Part shown: piece after piece, positions 18,319 through 27,606 of the stretch
How the letters are laid out: each line of letters begins with the position of its first letter
Numbering within the stretch: the stretch's first letter is position 1
Source of the DNA: Burkholderiaceae bacterium
GTDB lineage: Bacteria; Pseudomonadota; Gammaproteobacteria; Burkholderiales; Burkholderiaceae_C
NCBI GenBank assembly: GCA_030654805.1
Contig: JAURWR010000039.1
Location: 1-64,000, forward strand
DNA: 64,000 bases
Reading direction: 5' to 3'
The notes under the pieces: generated by a model
What the model was told of the DNA's origin: nothing
Database searches by the model: none
Seen by the model: the letters and a program-made list of their open reading frames with translations, nothing else
Made by a program: the position numbers and the translations under genes

Positions 18319-19782
18319 ATGTGCGCAGCACGCTCCTCGACCGGAGACACCGCGCCAGACGCGGGCGCGGCCCTCGATGACGGACTGCGCACCTGGAGCC
18401 ACGCCGCCCTGCACGATCAGGTGGAGGTGCTGGCCAGTCTGCTGACGGCCCATGGCACGCGAGTCTTTGCAACGCTGATGGACAACTCGCCCGCGTGGGT
18501 GGTGGCCGACCTGGCCGCTGCCCAGGCCGACATCGTGCATGTGCCGTTGCCGGTGTTCTTCACGCCACAGCAGATCGGACACGCGCTTCGGACCGCCGGG
18601 GTGGACACGCTGTTGACCACGCACCCGCTGGCCGAGCACTGGCCGCAAGCGCCGCTGCAGCGGGTCGAGGTGGCCGGCAGCGTGCTGACGATGCTGAGCC
18701 TGCCCACCGAGCGCGTCGCGATGCCGGCGGGCACCGCAAAGATCACCTACACCTCCGGAACCACCGGCGCCCCCAAGGGCGTGTGCCTCGACTCACAGGC
18801 CATGAACCGCGTGGCCGACAGCCTGGTTCAGGCGATGGAACCGCTGGGCATCGGCCGCCATCTGTGCGCGCTGCCCTTCTCGGTGCTGCTGGAGAACATC
18901 GCCGGCTTGATGGCACCGCTGGTCAGCGGTGCCACCTGCGTGACGCTGCCGCTGCAACAAATCGGACTGACCGGCTCGTCGAGCTTCGATGCGGCACGGT
19001 TCCAGGCCGTGGTGACCGATCACCGTCCGAACAGCGTGATCTTGCTGCCGCAGATGCTGCGCGCCTGGGTCGGACATTTGATGCAGACCGGCCAGCGCGC
19101 GCCCGACTCGCTGAAGCTGGTGGCGGTCGGTGGCGCCGCCGTCGGCGCCCGACTGATCGAGACGGCACGCTCGGTGGGCATCCCCGCGTATGAGGGTTAC
19201 GGGCTGTCCGAGGGCGCCTCGGTGCAGACGCTCAACCTGCCCGGTGCCGATCGCCCGGGCTCTGCCGGGCGCGCCTTGCCGCATGCGCGCTTGCGCATTG
19301 CCGCAGATGGCGAAGTCGAGATCGCTGGCAGTCTCTTCGCCGGCTACCTCGGCGACACCACGCCGGCACCCGAGTGGTGGCCCAGCGGCGATCTGGGCGA
19401 GATCGATGCCGACGGCTTCCTGCACCTGAGCGGTCGCAAGAAGCACCTGCTGATCACGGGCTACGGCCGCAACGTCTCTCCCGAATGGATCGAAACCGCG
19501 CTGCGCGGCGAACCCTGCATTGCGCAGGCCGTGGTCTATGGCGACGCACAACCCGCGCTCAGCGCCGTGCTGTGGCCGGTGAACTTCAACGCACCGGACG
19601 CGTTGCTGCAGACCGCCGTCGACGCGACCAACGCCACATTGCCCGACTACGCCCGCGTGCAGCGCTGGGTGCGGGGGCGCGCGACCTTCGACGCCGAATC
19701 CGGCATGGCGACCGCCAACGGCCGGCCGCAGCGCGCGGCCATCTGGCGGCGCCATGTCGATGCCCTGTCAACGACCGGCTGA
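18319..19782 (+). CDS. AMP-dependent synthetase/ligase (ANL superfamily)
   Basis: KITYTSGTTGAPKGVCL, EGYGLSEG, WWPSGDLGEIDADGFLHLSGRKKHLLITGYGRNVSPEW. Confidence 0.92.
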   Translation: MCAARSSTGDTAPDAGAALDDGLRTWSHAALHDQVEVLASLLTAHGTRVFATLMDNSPAWVVADLAAAQADIVHVPLPVFFTPQQIGHALRTAGVDTLLTTHPLAEHWPQAPLQRVEVAGSVLTMLSLPTERVAMPAGTAKITYTSGTTGAPKGVCLDSQAMNRVADSLVQAMEPLGIGRHLCALPFSVLLENIAGLMAPLVSGATCVTLPLQQIGLTGSSSFDAARFQAVVTDHRPNSVILLPQMLRAWVGHLMQTGQRAPDSLKLVAVGGAAVGARLIETARSVGIPAYEGYGLSEGASVQTLNLPGADRPGSAGRALPHARLRIAADGEVEIAGSLFAGYLGDTTPAPEWWPSGDLGEIDADGFLHLSGRKKHLLITGYGRNVSPEWIETALRGEPCIAQAVVYGDAQPALSAVLWPVNFNAPDALLQTAVDATNATLPDYARVQRWVRGRATFDAESGMATANGRPQRAAIWRRHVDALSTTG

Positions 19783-19823
19783 GCACCACTGCAGCCGAAT
19801 CCACCGAACCCACCGCCGAACCG

Positions 19824-20534
19824 ATGTCAAAAAACATGAGCTTCCATTCCCGCCTGATCGAACAGACCGCTGCGGACCGCGCAGGCCTGCTGAGCGCACC
19901 GATCATTCAGGGCACGCTGCGCGGCGAGGTGTCGTTGCCCAGTTACCTGGCGTTCCTGACCGAGGCCTATCACCATGTGAAGCACACCGTACCGTTGCTG
20001 CATGCCTGCCGCGCCGCACTGCCGGAACGCAACACCTGGCTGCGCGGGCCGCTCGATGAATACATCGAGGAAGAGATGGGCCACGACGAGTGGATCCTCA
20101 GCGACATCACCGCCTGTGGTGGCGACGCCGACGCCGTGCGCCGCAGTCAGCCGCGACACGCGACCGAGGTGATGGTGGCCTACGCTTACGACACCATCGC
20201 ACGGCGCAATCCACTGGGCTTCTTCGGCATGGTGCATGTGCTCGAAGGCACCAGCGTGTCGCTCGCACTGATGGCCGCCGACCAGATCCAGAAGCCGCTC
20301 GGCCTGCCGGACACGGCCTTCAGCTACCTGCGCTCGCACGGCACGCTCGATGTCGAACACACCGCGCACCTCGAACTGCTGATGGATCAGATCGACAACC
20401 TGCAGGACCAGGCCGACATCGTCCATGCCGCGCGTGCCTTTTTCCGCCTGTATGGCGATGTATTCCGAAGTCTTCCCATGCCTTGCGCAGCAATCGCCGC
20501 CACTGCGGCACGCGCAACGCAGGTGCCGGCATGA
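19824..20534 (+). CDS. Iron-containing redox enzyme / TenA-like, haem-oxygenase-like diiron oxidase (HDO) family
   Basis: HDO ligand pattern EMGH (ExxH), E in VLEGTS, HGTLDVEH (HxxxDxxH). Confidence 0.82.
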   Translation: MSKNMSFHSRLIEQTAADRAGLLSAPIIQGTLRGEVSLPSYLAFLTEAYHHVKHTVPLLHACRAALPERNTWLRGPLDEYIEEEMGHDEWILSDITACGGDADAVRRSQPRHATEVMVAYAYDTIARRNPLGFFGMVHVLEGTSVSLALMAADQIQKPLGLPDTAFSYLRSHGTLDVEHTAHLELLMDQIDNLQDQADIVHAARAFFRLYGDVFRSLPMPCAAIAATAARATQVPA

Positions 20535-21349
20535 AGGCCCATGAAGCACGCGTGCTGCTCACCGGCGCCAGCGGTGGCATCGGTCGGGCGGCCGCGCAAG
20601 CGTTGGTGAAGGCCGGTGCCTCGGTGATGCTGGTGGGCCGCGCTGCCGCACGGTTGACGACGCAGGCCAGCGAGCTGATGGGCGGCATGCCGGGGGCATC
20701 GGATCGCGTGGCCTGGCAAGTCGCCGACATGATCGACCCGTCGGCCCTGGCCGGCCTGAGCGACGGCGCCGCCCGGTGGGGCGCCAACGTGGTGGTCCAC
20801 AACGCCGGCCTGCCGAGTTTCGGCCGACTGGAGACGCTGTCGGCGCACGACATCCAGCAGGTGCTGAACACCAACCTGCTCGCACCGATGCTGCTGACGC
20901 AGGCCCTTCTGCCGCACTTGCGGCGCGTGCCACGGGCGCAGGTGATCTGCGTGGGCTCGGCACTCGGTCGCCTCGGGCTGCCCGGCTACAGCGCCTACTG
21001 CGCGAGCAAGTTCGGGCTGCGCGGCTTTGCCGAGGCCTTGCGTCGCGAGCTGGGCGACACGTCGATCCGGGTGCAGTACCTCGGACCGCGCGCCACCCAG
21101 ACCGCTTTCAACTCGCCCGGCGTCGAGGCCTACAACCGGGCCACCGGAACGGCGATGGACACACCGCAGACCGTGGCTGTCGCCTTGCTGCGCCTGCTGG
21201 AAGATGAAGCCGCTGAACGCTTCCTCGGGTTCCCCGAGAAGCTGGCCGTGCGCCTCAATGGGCTGGCGCCCGGCCTGCTCGACGGCGCGTTCGACCGGCA
21301 TCGCAACAGCCTGCCTGATGGCAACGAACGACCAGCACCCGCGCTCTGA
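20531..21349 (+). CDS. Short-chain dehydrogenase/reductase
   Basis: LLTGASGGIGRAAA, NAG, YSAYCASKFGLRGF; ATGA overlap with upstream gene. Confidence 0.92.
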   Translation: MKAHEARVLLTGASGGIGRAAAQALVKAGASVMLVGRAAARLTTQASELMGGMPGASDRVAWQVADMIDPSALAGLSDGAARWGANVVVHNAGLPSFGRLETLSAHDIQQVLNTNLLAPMLLTQALLPHLRRVPRAQVICVGSALGRLGLPGYSAYCASKFGLRGFAEALRRELGDTSIRVQYLGPRATQTAFNSPGVEAYNRATGTAMDTPQTVAVALLRLLEDEAAERFLGFPEKLAVRLNGLAPGLLDGAFDRHRNSLPDGNERPAPAL

Positions 21350-21395
21350 CTGCCTCTCCCGATCATCCCCTGATCACCGTTTCCAGGATCGAACC

Positions 21396-22097
21396 ATGAC
21401 CTTCACTGCAACCGCTTTCCACTCCCGCTCCGCCGCCCTGTCGCGCAGGCAACTGATGGGCGTGCTCACCGTGGCGGCACTGTCCGTCTGCGGCGGACTT
21501 CTGCCTCTCTCCGCCCACGCGGCCACCGTCGAGGACGCCGTGCTCGAACTGCAGCACGACTGGGAAGTCATCAAGTACCAGACCGCCAGTTCGGAACGCG
21601 AGAAGCGCTACGAAGCGCTCGCCGACAAGGCGCACAAAGTCAGCGAAACCCATGCCGGACGCGCGGAACCGTTGATCTGGGAAGGCATCGTCGTCGCCTC
21701 GTGGGCCGGCGAGAAAGGCGGCCTCGGCGCACTCGGTCTGGCCAAGAAAGCGAAGGCGATGTACGAATTGTCGATCGCGATCGACGCCAACGCGCTCGAC
21801 GGATCGGCTTACAACAGCCTGGGAGTCCTGTATTACAAGGTCCCGGGCTGGCCGATCGGATTCGGCGACAAGGACAAGGCGCGTGAGCTGATCCAGAAGG
21901 CGCTGGCGATCAACCCGAAGGGCATCGACCCGAACTACTTCTACGGAGAGTTCCTGGTCGAGACCAAGCACCCCGAGGAAGCCGTGACCTATCTCGAACG
22001 CGCGCAGCAGGCGCCGCCGCGTCCCGGTCGCCAGATCGCCGACGTCGGCCGCCGCGAGGAAATCCGCGTGCTGCTCGAGAAGATCAAGTCGCGCTGA
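21396..22097 (+). CDS. Exported TPR-like protein
   Basis: Signal peptide; AMYELSIAIDANALDGSAYNSLGVLYYKVPGWPIGFGDKDKARELIQKALAINP. Confidence 0.8.
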   Translation: MTFTATAFHSRSAALSRRQLMGVLTVAALSVCGGLLPLSAHAATVEDAVLELQHDWEVIKYQTASSEREKRYEALADKAHKVSETHAGRAEPLIWEGIVVASWAGEKGGLGALGLAKKAKAMYELSIAIDANALDGSAYNSLGVLYYKVPGWPIGFGDKDKARELIQKALAINPKGIDPNYFYGEFLVETKHPEEAVTYLERAQQAPPRPGRQIADVGRREEIRVLLEKIKSR

Positions 22098-23547
22098 CCG
22101 CAGCGCTGCGCACCAGCACGACCTTCATGCCCCGCCCGTCGGCGCGCGGGCTGAAGGTCGGGGCGAGCCCGTGCAGCGCGGCAATGCGCTTGACGATCGA
22201 CACGCCCAGGCCGCTGCCGATCTCCTGCTGGCCGGCAGCGCGATGGAAGCGCTCGCCCAGGCGGGAAAACTGATCGGCCGACAACGGCTCGCCGTCGTTC
22301 TCGATCGCCAGACGATCCTCTGAAAATCGCAGTGTGACCAGCGAACCCTCCGGCGCATAGCGCACCGCGTTGTCGATCAGGTTGCGCAGCAGCACCGTGA
22401 GCAGCTGATCGTCACCCTGCATGGGCATCGGTGCGGCGCCCAGAGGCGGCCACTCGCAGGCCAGTTCGATGCCGCGCCGCTCGGCCACGGAAAGACAGTC
22501 GCTGATCGCCTGCTCGACGATGGACGGCCAGTGCACCGCCGTCGCCATCGAGATCTGACGGGCCACCTCCAGCGGCGATTCGAGGCGAGACAGCGCCAGC
22601 ATCTGGGTGACCAGCCGGTCGAGGCGGTCCAGGCCGAGGCTCAACTTGGCTTCGGCCTGCGCGCGTTCGACTTCGCCACCCGATCTGCGCACCACGTCCC
22701 ACTGCGCACGCAGCACGGCCAGCGGCGTGCGCAACTCGTGGGCGGCGTCGGCGGTGAAGCGTCGCTCGCGATCCAGCGCGTCTTCGATGCGCTTGAACAA
22801 ACCGTTCATTGCACCGAGCAGCGGCTTCAGTTCAGTGGGGGCGGTGCTGTCGGGAATGCGCCGCAGGTCGTTCGCATCGCGCCGCTGAAGCTCGGTCGCC
22901 AGGTGATTCACGGGCGAGATAGCGCGTCGCACGGCCCACGCCATGGCCGCCAGCAAGGCCGGCAGCACCAGCAACCAGGGTGCGATCTGGCTCGCGGTCA
23001 GCGTGAGGACAAGGTCATCACGCTCCTTGGCGCGCTGACCCGAGGCGACCAGCCATTCGCCCGACGGAGATTGCAGGTAGTACACCCGCCACGACCTGCC
23101 TTCGAGCTTTTCATCGCGGAACCCCGATCCATTCGGATAGCGCGTCAATTGCACGCCCTCGCGATCGGCCAGCAGCAGCCTGCCATGCGAGTCCCACACC
23201 GCGATCGCCAAATCGTTCATGTCGGCGGAACCTGCCTCGGGCGTGCCTCGGGCAGGAGCCGGCGTCGCCGATGCAGCGGCCTTCACGTCGAAGTTCAAGG
23301 TGGCCTGCACCTGGCGGGCCAGCCGGATCAACTCGGTGTCGAACAGCTCGTTGACTTCGTGTCGGGCCTGCCGGATCGACACGAACAACGCCACACCCCA
23401 CACCAGCGGTGCGCAGATCAGCAGATAGATCAGCAATCGACGCTGCAGGCTCACTGGGGCACCCTGCGGCCTCTGGCCGGTCCCGCCAAGCGGGAGCATG
23501 AGCACGTGGGGCGGCCCGGCGTGCTCATGTCGGCGCCGTCTCGGCAC
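22084..23547 (-). CDS. Sensor histidine kinase (QseC/PmrB-like); true start may be internal
   Basis: FTADAAHELRTPLAVLRAQ, two TM segments, C-terminal HATPase; paired with RR at 23525. Confidence 0.92.
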   Translation of the reverse strand: MPRRRRHEHAGPPHVLMLPLGGTGQRPQGAPVSLQRRLLIYLLICAPLVWGVALFVSIRQARHEVNELFDTELIRLARQVQATLNFDVKAAASATPAPARGTPEAGSADMNDLAIAVWDSHGRLLLADREGVQLTRYPNGSGFRDEKLEGRSWRVYYLQSPSGEWLVASGQRAKERDDLVLTLTASQIAPWLLVLPALLAAMAWAVRRAISPVNHLATELQRRDANDLRRIPDSTAPTELKPLLGAMNGLFKRIEDALDRERRFTADAAHELRTPLAVLRAQWDVVRRSGGEVERAQAEAKLSLGLDRLDRLVTQMLALSRLESPLEVARQISMATAVHWPSIVEQAISDCLSVAERRGIELACEWPPLGAAPMPMQGDDQLLTVLLRNLIDNAVRYAPEGSLVTLRFSEDRLAIENDGEPLSADQFSRLGERFHRAAGQQEIGSGLGVSIVKRIAALHGLAPTFSPRADGRGMKVVLVRSAAVSAT

Positions 23548-24199
23548 CCAGCGAATAGCCGACGCCGCGCACCGTGCGCACGATGCTCGGGTCGATCTTG
23601 CGACGCAGGTGGTGGATGTGCACCTCGATCGCGTTGCTCTCGGGTTCGGTGCCGCTCCAGTCGTAAAGCTTTTCCTGCAAGTGCGCCTTGGACAGCACGC
23701 GCTGCGGATGCTTCAACAGGGTTTCGAGCAGCGCCAGTTCGAAGCCGGTCAGCTCGACCCGGGCGCCCTTCCAGCGCACGATCTTCGCCGCCGGGTCGTA
23801 TTCGAGCGCGCCGTGCTGCCACACCGCCTGCGCCCGGCCGGCCGAGCGTCGAACCATGGCTCGCAGACGAGCGGCGAGTTCGTCGATGGTGATGGGCTTG
23901 ACGAGGTAGTCGTCCGCGCCGGCGTCGAGGCCGGCGATGCGCTCCTCGACTCCGTCGCGTGCCGTGAGGATCAGCACCGGCAGCGTCAGTTCGCGGCCGC
24001 GCCAGCGGCCCAGCCAGACCATGCCGTCACCGCCGGGCAGGCCCAGATCGAGCACCACGGCGTCGTAGGGGGCATTCGCCAATGCGGAATCGGCCTTCGC
24101 ACCGTCACGGAACCAGTCGACCACGTAGCCAAGCTGGCGCAAACCGGTGGTCAGGGCATCGCCCAGGGAAGGATCGTCTTCAACGATGAGCAGGCGCAT
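23525..24199 (-). CDS. OmpR-family response regulator (PmrA/QseB-like)
   Basis: MRLLIVEDDPSLGDAL...VVLDLGLPGGDG...KPITIDELAARLRAM; winged helix SNAIEVHIHHLRRKI. Confidence 0.93.
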   Translation of the reverse strand: MRLLIVEDDPSLGDALTTGLRQLGYVVDWFRDGAKADSALANAPYDAVVLDLGLPGGDGMVWLGRWRGRELTLPVLILTARDGVEERIAGLDAGADDYLVKPITIDELAARLRAMVRRSAGRAQAVWQHGALEYDPAAKIVRWKGARVELTGFELALLETLLKHPQRVLSKAHLQEKLYDWSGTEPESNAIEVHIHHLRRKIDPSIVRTVRGVGYSLGAETAPT

Positions 24200-24325
24200 G
24201 TCGGGATTCCATCAGAGGGGTCGAACCTCGTTTCACATTATCGGCAGCGCCACCGGACGGCTCGGGGCCGGCAGGCAGCAAGAATTTCATCGCGGCGTGT
24301 CGGCCACCCGTGACAGCGAGCGACC

Positions 24326-25678
24326 TCACGCATCGATCGGCCAGTCGACCGTGACACGCAGCCCGCCCAGCGCCGTCGACCGCCCGACTTCCACGGTGGC
24401 GCGGTGCACGGCTGCGATGCGTCGCACGATGGACCAGCCCAGACCGCTGCCAGCCTGACCGCTTCCGATCACGCGAAAGAAGCGCTCGCCGAGCCGCAGC
24501 AGGTCGGGCTCGCTCATGCCGGGGCCGCTGTCGTCGATCGTGAGTCGAACCCGGTCGCCTTGGTGTGCCAGCGTCACCTGGACGGTGCCGCGCGCAGGGC
24601 TGTAACGGATGGCGTTGTCGATCAGGTTGCGGGCCAGCACGGCCATCAGCAGGGCATCGCCGCGCACGCGCGCTGGCTCGGCGGCATCGACCTCGATCGT
24701 CTGCTGCTTGTGGATGGCCTGTGGCGCCAGGTCGGACGCCACACTGCGGATCAGCGCACCCAGCTCGACCGGCTGGCCGACAGCGGCCGCACCGGCCTCC
24801 AGCCGAGACAGGGTGAGCAACTGTTCGACCAGGCGAGTGGCGCGATCACAGCCTTCGACCGTGGCCGCCAGCGCATGGCGGCGCAGCGCTTCGTCGGCCT
24901 CGCCCTGGGCGACCTGCGCCTGCATGCGGATCGCCGAAATGGGCGTGCGCAACTCGTGCGCCGCGTCGGCGGTGAAGCGCCGCTCGGACTCCATCAGCTC
25001 GCCGATGCGCACGAACAGGCTGTTGAGTGCGTCGACCATCGGCGCCATCTCGGACGGCGCGCCATCGACCACCACCGGGTCGAGCACCTGCGGTTGGCGG
25101 GACGCCAAGGTGACTCCGAGCCGGCGCAGCGGCGCGACACCACGATGCACGGCCCAACCGAGCGCCAGCGCAAGGAAGGGCAGCGCAACCACCATCGGCC
25201 ACAGCGTGCTGCGCAGCACCGCCCACAAGATGGAGGCTCGAGAGCTCACCTGTTCGCCGACGTAGACCTGCACGTCGCGCTCGGCACCACGGGCTGCGAA
25301 CACGCGCCAGTCGACCGCGTCGATCTGCACGGTCCTGAATCCTGTCTGGAACGACGCTCCGGCCCCGATCATCGGCGTGACCGGGGCATTGGCCGATCTC
25401 ATCGCCAGCCGACCTTCGTGGAACACCTGAAAAGCCACCTTGGGTGCATAGCGATGCAGCGTGGGCGCATCGACGGCATGGTCTTCTTCCTCGATCTCGT
25501 CGCCCTGCTGCACGATCAGCAGCGCCGCCGCCTGCGCGAGGTGACCATCGAGAAGTTCGTCGAGCTCGTAGCGAACGTCGAACCAGGTCAAGACCGCAGT
25601 GACCAGCCAGACGCTGACCACCAGACCCAGGCTCAGCCACAGCAGACGACCTTGCAGCGAGCGCGGCGACAGCGTCAT
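24326..25678 (-). CDS. Sensor histidine kinase (QseC/PmrB-like)
   Basis: FTADAAHELRTPISAIRMQAQVA, DNAIRYSPARGTV, GSGLGWSIVRRI. Confidence 0.92.
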   Translation of the reverse strand: MTLSPRSLQGRLLWLSLGLVVSVWLVTAVLTWFDVRYELDELLDGHLAQAAALLIVQQGDEIEEEDHAVDAPTLHRYAPKVAFQVFHEGRLAMRSANAPVTPMIGAGASFQTGFRTVQIDAVDWRVFAARGAERDVQVYVGEQVSSRASILWAVLRSTLWPMVVALPFLALALGWAVHRGVAPLRRLGVTLASRQPQVLDPVVVDGAPSEMAPMVDALNSLFVRIGELMESERRFTADAAHELRTPISAIRMQAQVAQGEADEALRRHALAATVEGCDRATRLVEQLLTLSRLEAGAAAVGQPVELGALIRSVASDLAPQAIHKQQTIEVDAAEPARVRGDALLMAVLARNLIDNAIRYSPARGTVQVTLAHQGDRVRLTIDDSGPGMSEPDLLRLGERFFRVIGSGQAGSGLGWSIVRRIAAVHRATVEVGRSTALGGLRVTVDWPIDA

Positions 25679-26346
25679 GCCTTCGGCGCCTCGCGCAGCA
25701 GCATGTAGCCGATGCCACGGACCGTCTGGATCAGGCCCGGTCCGAGCTTGCGTCGCAGGTGATGGATGTGCACCTCGATGGTGTTGCTCTCGACCTCCTG
25801 GCCCCAGCTGTACAGATGCTGTTCGAGCTGTTCACGCGAAAGCACCCTGCCCGCGTTGAGCATCAGCGCATGCAGCAGGTCGAACTCCCGGCCCGACAGA
25901 ACCACGGGCGAACCGCGCTGTTCGACAGATCGCGCCGCCGGGTCCAGCGTCACGTCCTGCGCGATCAGCTTTTCCTGCGGCTGGCCGTGGGAGCGTCGCA
26001 CCAGCGCACGCAGGCGGGCAGCCAGCTCGTGCAGGTCGACCGGCTTGATCACGTAGTCGTCGGCACCGAGATCGAGCCCGCGGATGCGGTCGGGCAAGGC
26101 GTCTCTTGCGGTCAGCACCAGCACCGGCACGGTGATGCCGTCGCGCCGCAACGCCGCCAGCACCTCCATGCCATCCTTCAGCGGCAGCCCCAGATCGAGC
26201 ACGGCGGCAGCATGGGTCTGCGTGCGCAACTCGCGCTCGGCCGCCTCGCCATCGCGCACCCAGTCGACCAGGAAGCCGAGCTGGCGCAGGCCCGCACGCA
26301 GGCCGTCGCCGAGCAACGTGTCGTCTTCAGCCAGAAGAATGCGCAT
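25675..26346 (-). CDS. OmpR-family response regulator (PmrA/QseB-like)
   Basis: MRILLAEDDTLLGDGLRAGLRQLGFLVDWVRDG...KPVDLHELAARLRAL...SNTIEVHIHHLRRKLG. Confidence 0.93.
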   Translation of the reverse strand: MRILLAEDDTLLGDGLRAGLRQLGFLVDWVRDGEAAERELRTQTHAAAVLDLGLPLKDGMEVLAALRRDGITVPVLVLTARDALPDRIRGLDLGADDYVIKPVDLHELAARLRALVRRSHGQPQEKLIAQDVTLDPAARSVEQRGSPVVLSGREFDLLHALMLNAGRVLSREQLEQHLYSWGQEVESNTIEVHIHHLRRKLGPGLIQTVRGIGYMLLREAPKA

Positions 26347-26372
26347 GCAGGGAGCCTACCGCCACTGGAGCA

Positions 26373-27113
26373 TCAGTCGTCGTCACGATCGTGGCCGTCG
26401 GCGACCGCTCTGGTCACGGTCGCCGCCGCGACCGGCTGCGCATCAACGTTCGGCGCACCCTGCCACTGCAGCCACCAGAACCCCAGCACGGCCAACAGCA
26501 TCAACGCGGCGACGCTGCGCCAGGCACTGCGCACGCCGTCTTCCGGCCGCCCCACTTTTCGACCGCTGATCATCGAGCCCACCAGGTTCTCGCGGTGCAG
26601 CCAGCTGGAGAGCAGCACGCCGGCGATGTGCACGCCGACCACCGCGAGCATCACGCTGGCCGCGCCCTCATGCACGTCCTCGAACCATTCAGCACCGACG
26701 TCGTTGTAGATCGCCCAGCCTGACGCGCCGATCGCGAGCGTCAGACCCAGCAGCGCGATGATCGCCAGCGCGCCGGCCGGGTTGTGCCCGACGTGATGCT
26801 CGGGCTGCCCCTGGACCAGGCTGCGAACGTAGCGCGCCACGGCGGCCGGGCCTCGAACGAAGCTCGAGAACTTCGCATGACGGCTGCCCAACAGACCCCA
26901 GACGATGCGAAAGCCGACCAGGCCCACCATCGTGTAGCCCAGCGTCACGTGCAGCAATCGCCAGCGTTCGCTTTCGGCGGAGAGGTAGGCGCCGGCAAAG
27001 CTCAGCACCATCAACCAGTGGAAGACGCGCACCGGCGCGTCCCACACCAGCACCGAAGGCTTCGCCGCCTGCTCGGCGGGCAGGTCAGCGGGGGATGCGC
27101 ACGTTGTCTTCAT
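26373..27113 (-). CDS. Cytochrome b/b561-type membrane protein
   Basis: VLVWDAPVRVFHWLMVLSFAGAYLSAE...VTLGYTMVGLVGFRIVWGLLGSRHAKFSSFVRGP. Confidence 0.9.
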   Translation of the reverse strand: MKTTCASPADLPAEQAAKPSVLVWDAPVRVFHWLMVLSFAGAYLSAESERWRLLHVTLGYTMVGLVGFRIVWGLLGSRHAKFSSFVRGPAAVARYVRSLVQGQPEHHVGHNPAGALAIIALLGLTLAIGASGWAIYNDVGAEWFEDVHEGAASVMLAVVGVHIAGVLLSSWLHRENLVGSMISGRKVGRPEDGVRSAWRSVAALMLLAVLGFWWLQWQGAPNVDAQPVAAATVTRAVADGHDRDDD

Positions 27114-27603
27114 CGAAATCTCCCTGGTCGGCCCGGGTGTGACATGCCGAGCAATTGGATGCGCTCTTGATCGACGCCCGCTTCCACGTCGCGGCCGGCA
27201 CCTCGTCGTGCTGGCGGACGAACCAGGCGGAGCGCGTGATGCGGTCCTCGGGCGGTGGCGTGGCCAGACGCTTTCGCGTGGCGGCGTTCTGCGTCAGCCA
27301 GGTCGAGATCTCCTTCGTGGTCGCCGCATCGAGCGACGCATCGGTGCCGAAGTGGCGCGGCAGATGGCTCATCAGCCGCTGCCACGAGGCGGCCGGCAGC
27401 AGACCGGGCGGATAGGCGACGTGGCACGCCGCGCATTCCTGCTGGTACTTGGGCAGCGCGGGTGCGCGGGCGAAGCGTTCGCCCTCTTCAGCGCGCGCGG
27501 ACGAGATGCACGCGAGGCCGGCCATCAGCAGCAGCGCAACTCGCACATCGATTCGGATTCTTGGGGGCATGGCAGGTTCTCCAGGCATGGGGACGGCGGG
27601 CAA
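27085..27603 (-). CDS. Diheme cytochrome c (DHC family)
   Basis: Two CXXCH motifs (CAACH, CSACH); between SHP-like and cytochrome b genes. Confidence 0.88.
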   Translation of the reverse strand: MPAVPMPGEPAMPPRIRIDVRVALLLMAGLACISSARAEEGERFARAPALPKYQQECAACHVAYPPGLLPAASWQRLMSHLPRHFGTDASLDAATTKEISTWLTQNAATRKRLATPPPEDRITRSAWFVRQHDEVPAATWKRASIKSASNCSACHTRADQGDFDEDNVRIPR

Positions 27604-27606
27604 CCG

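Noticed and set aside
19374-19823. N-terminal 150 codons of the 19374-20534 ORF
   Set aside because: Overlaps the AMP-ligase end and is Arg-rich out-of-frame sequence; the real start is the ATG at 19824.
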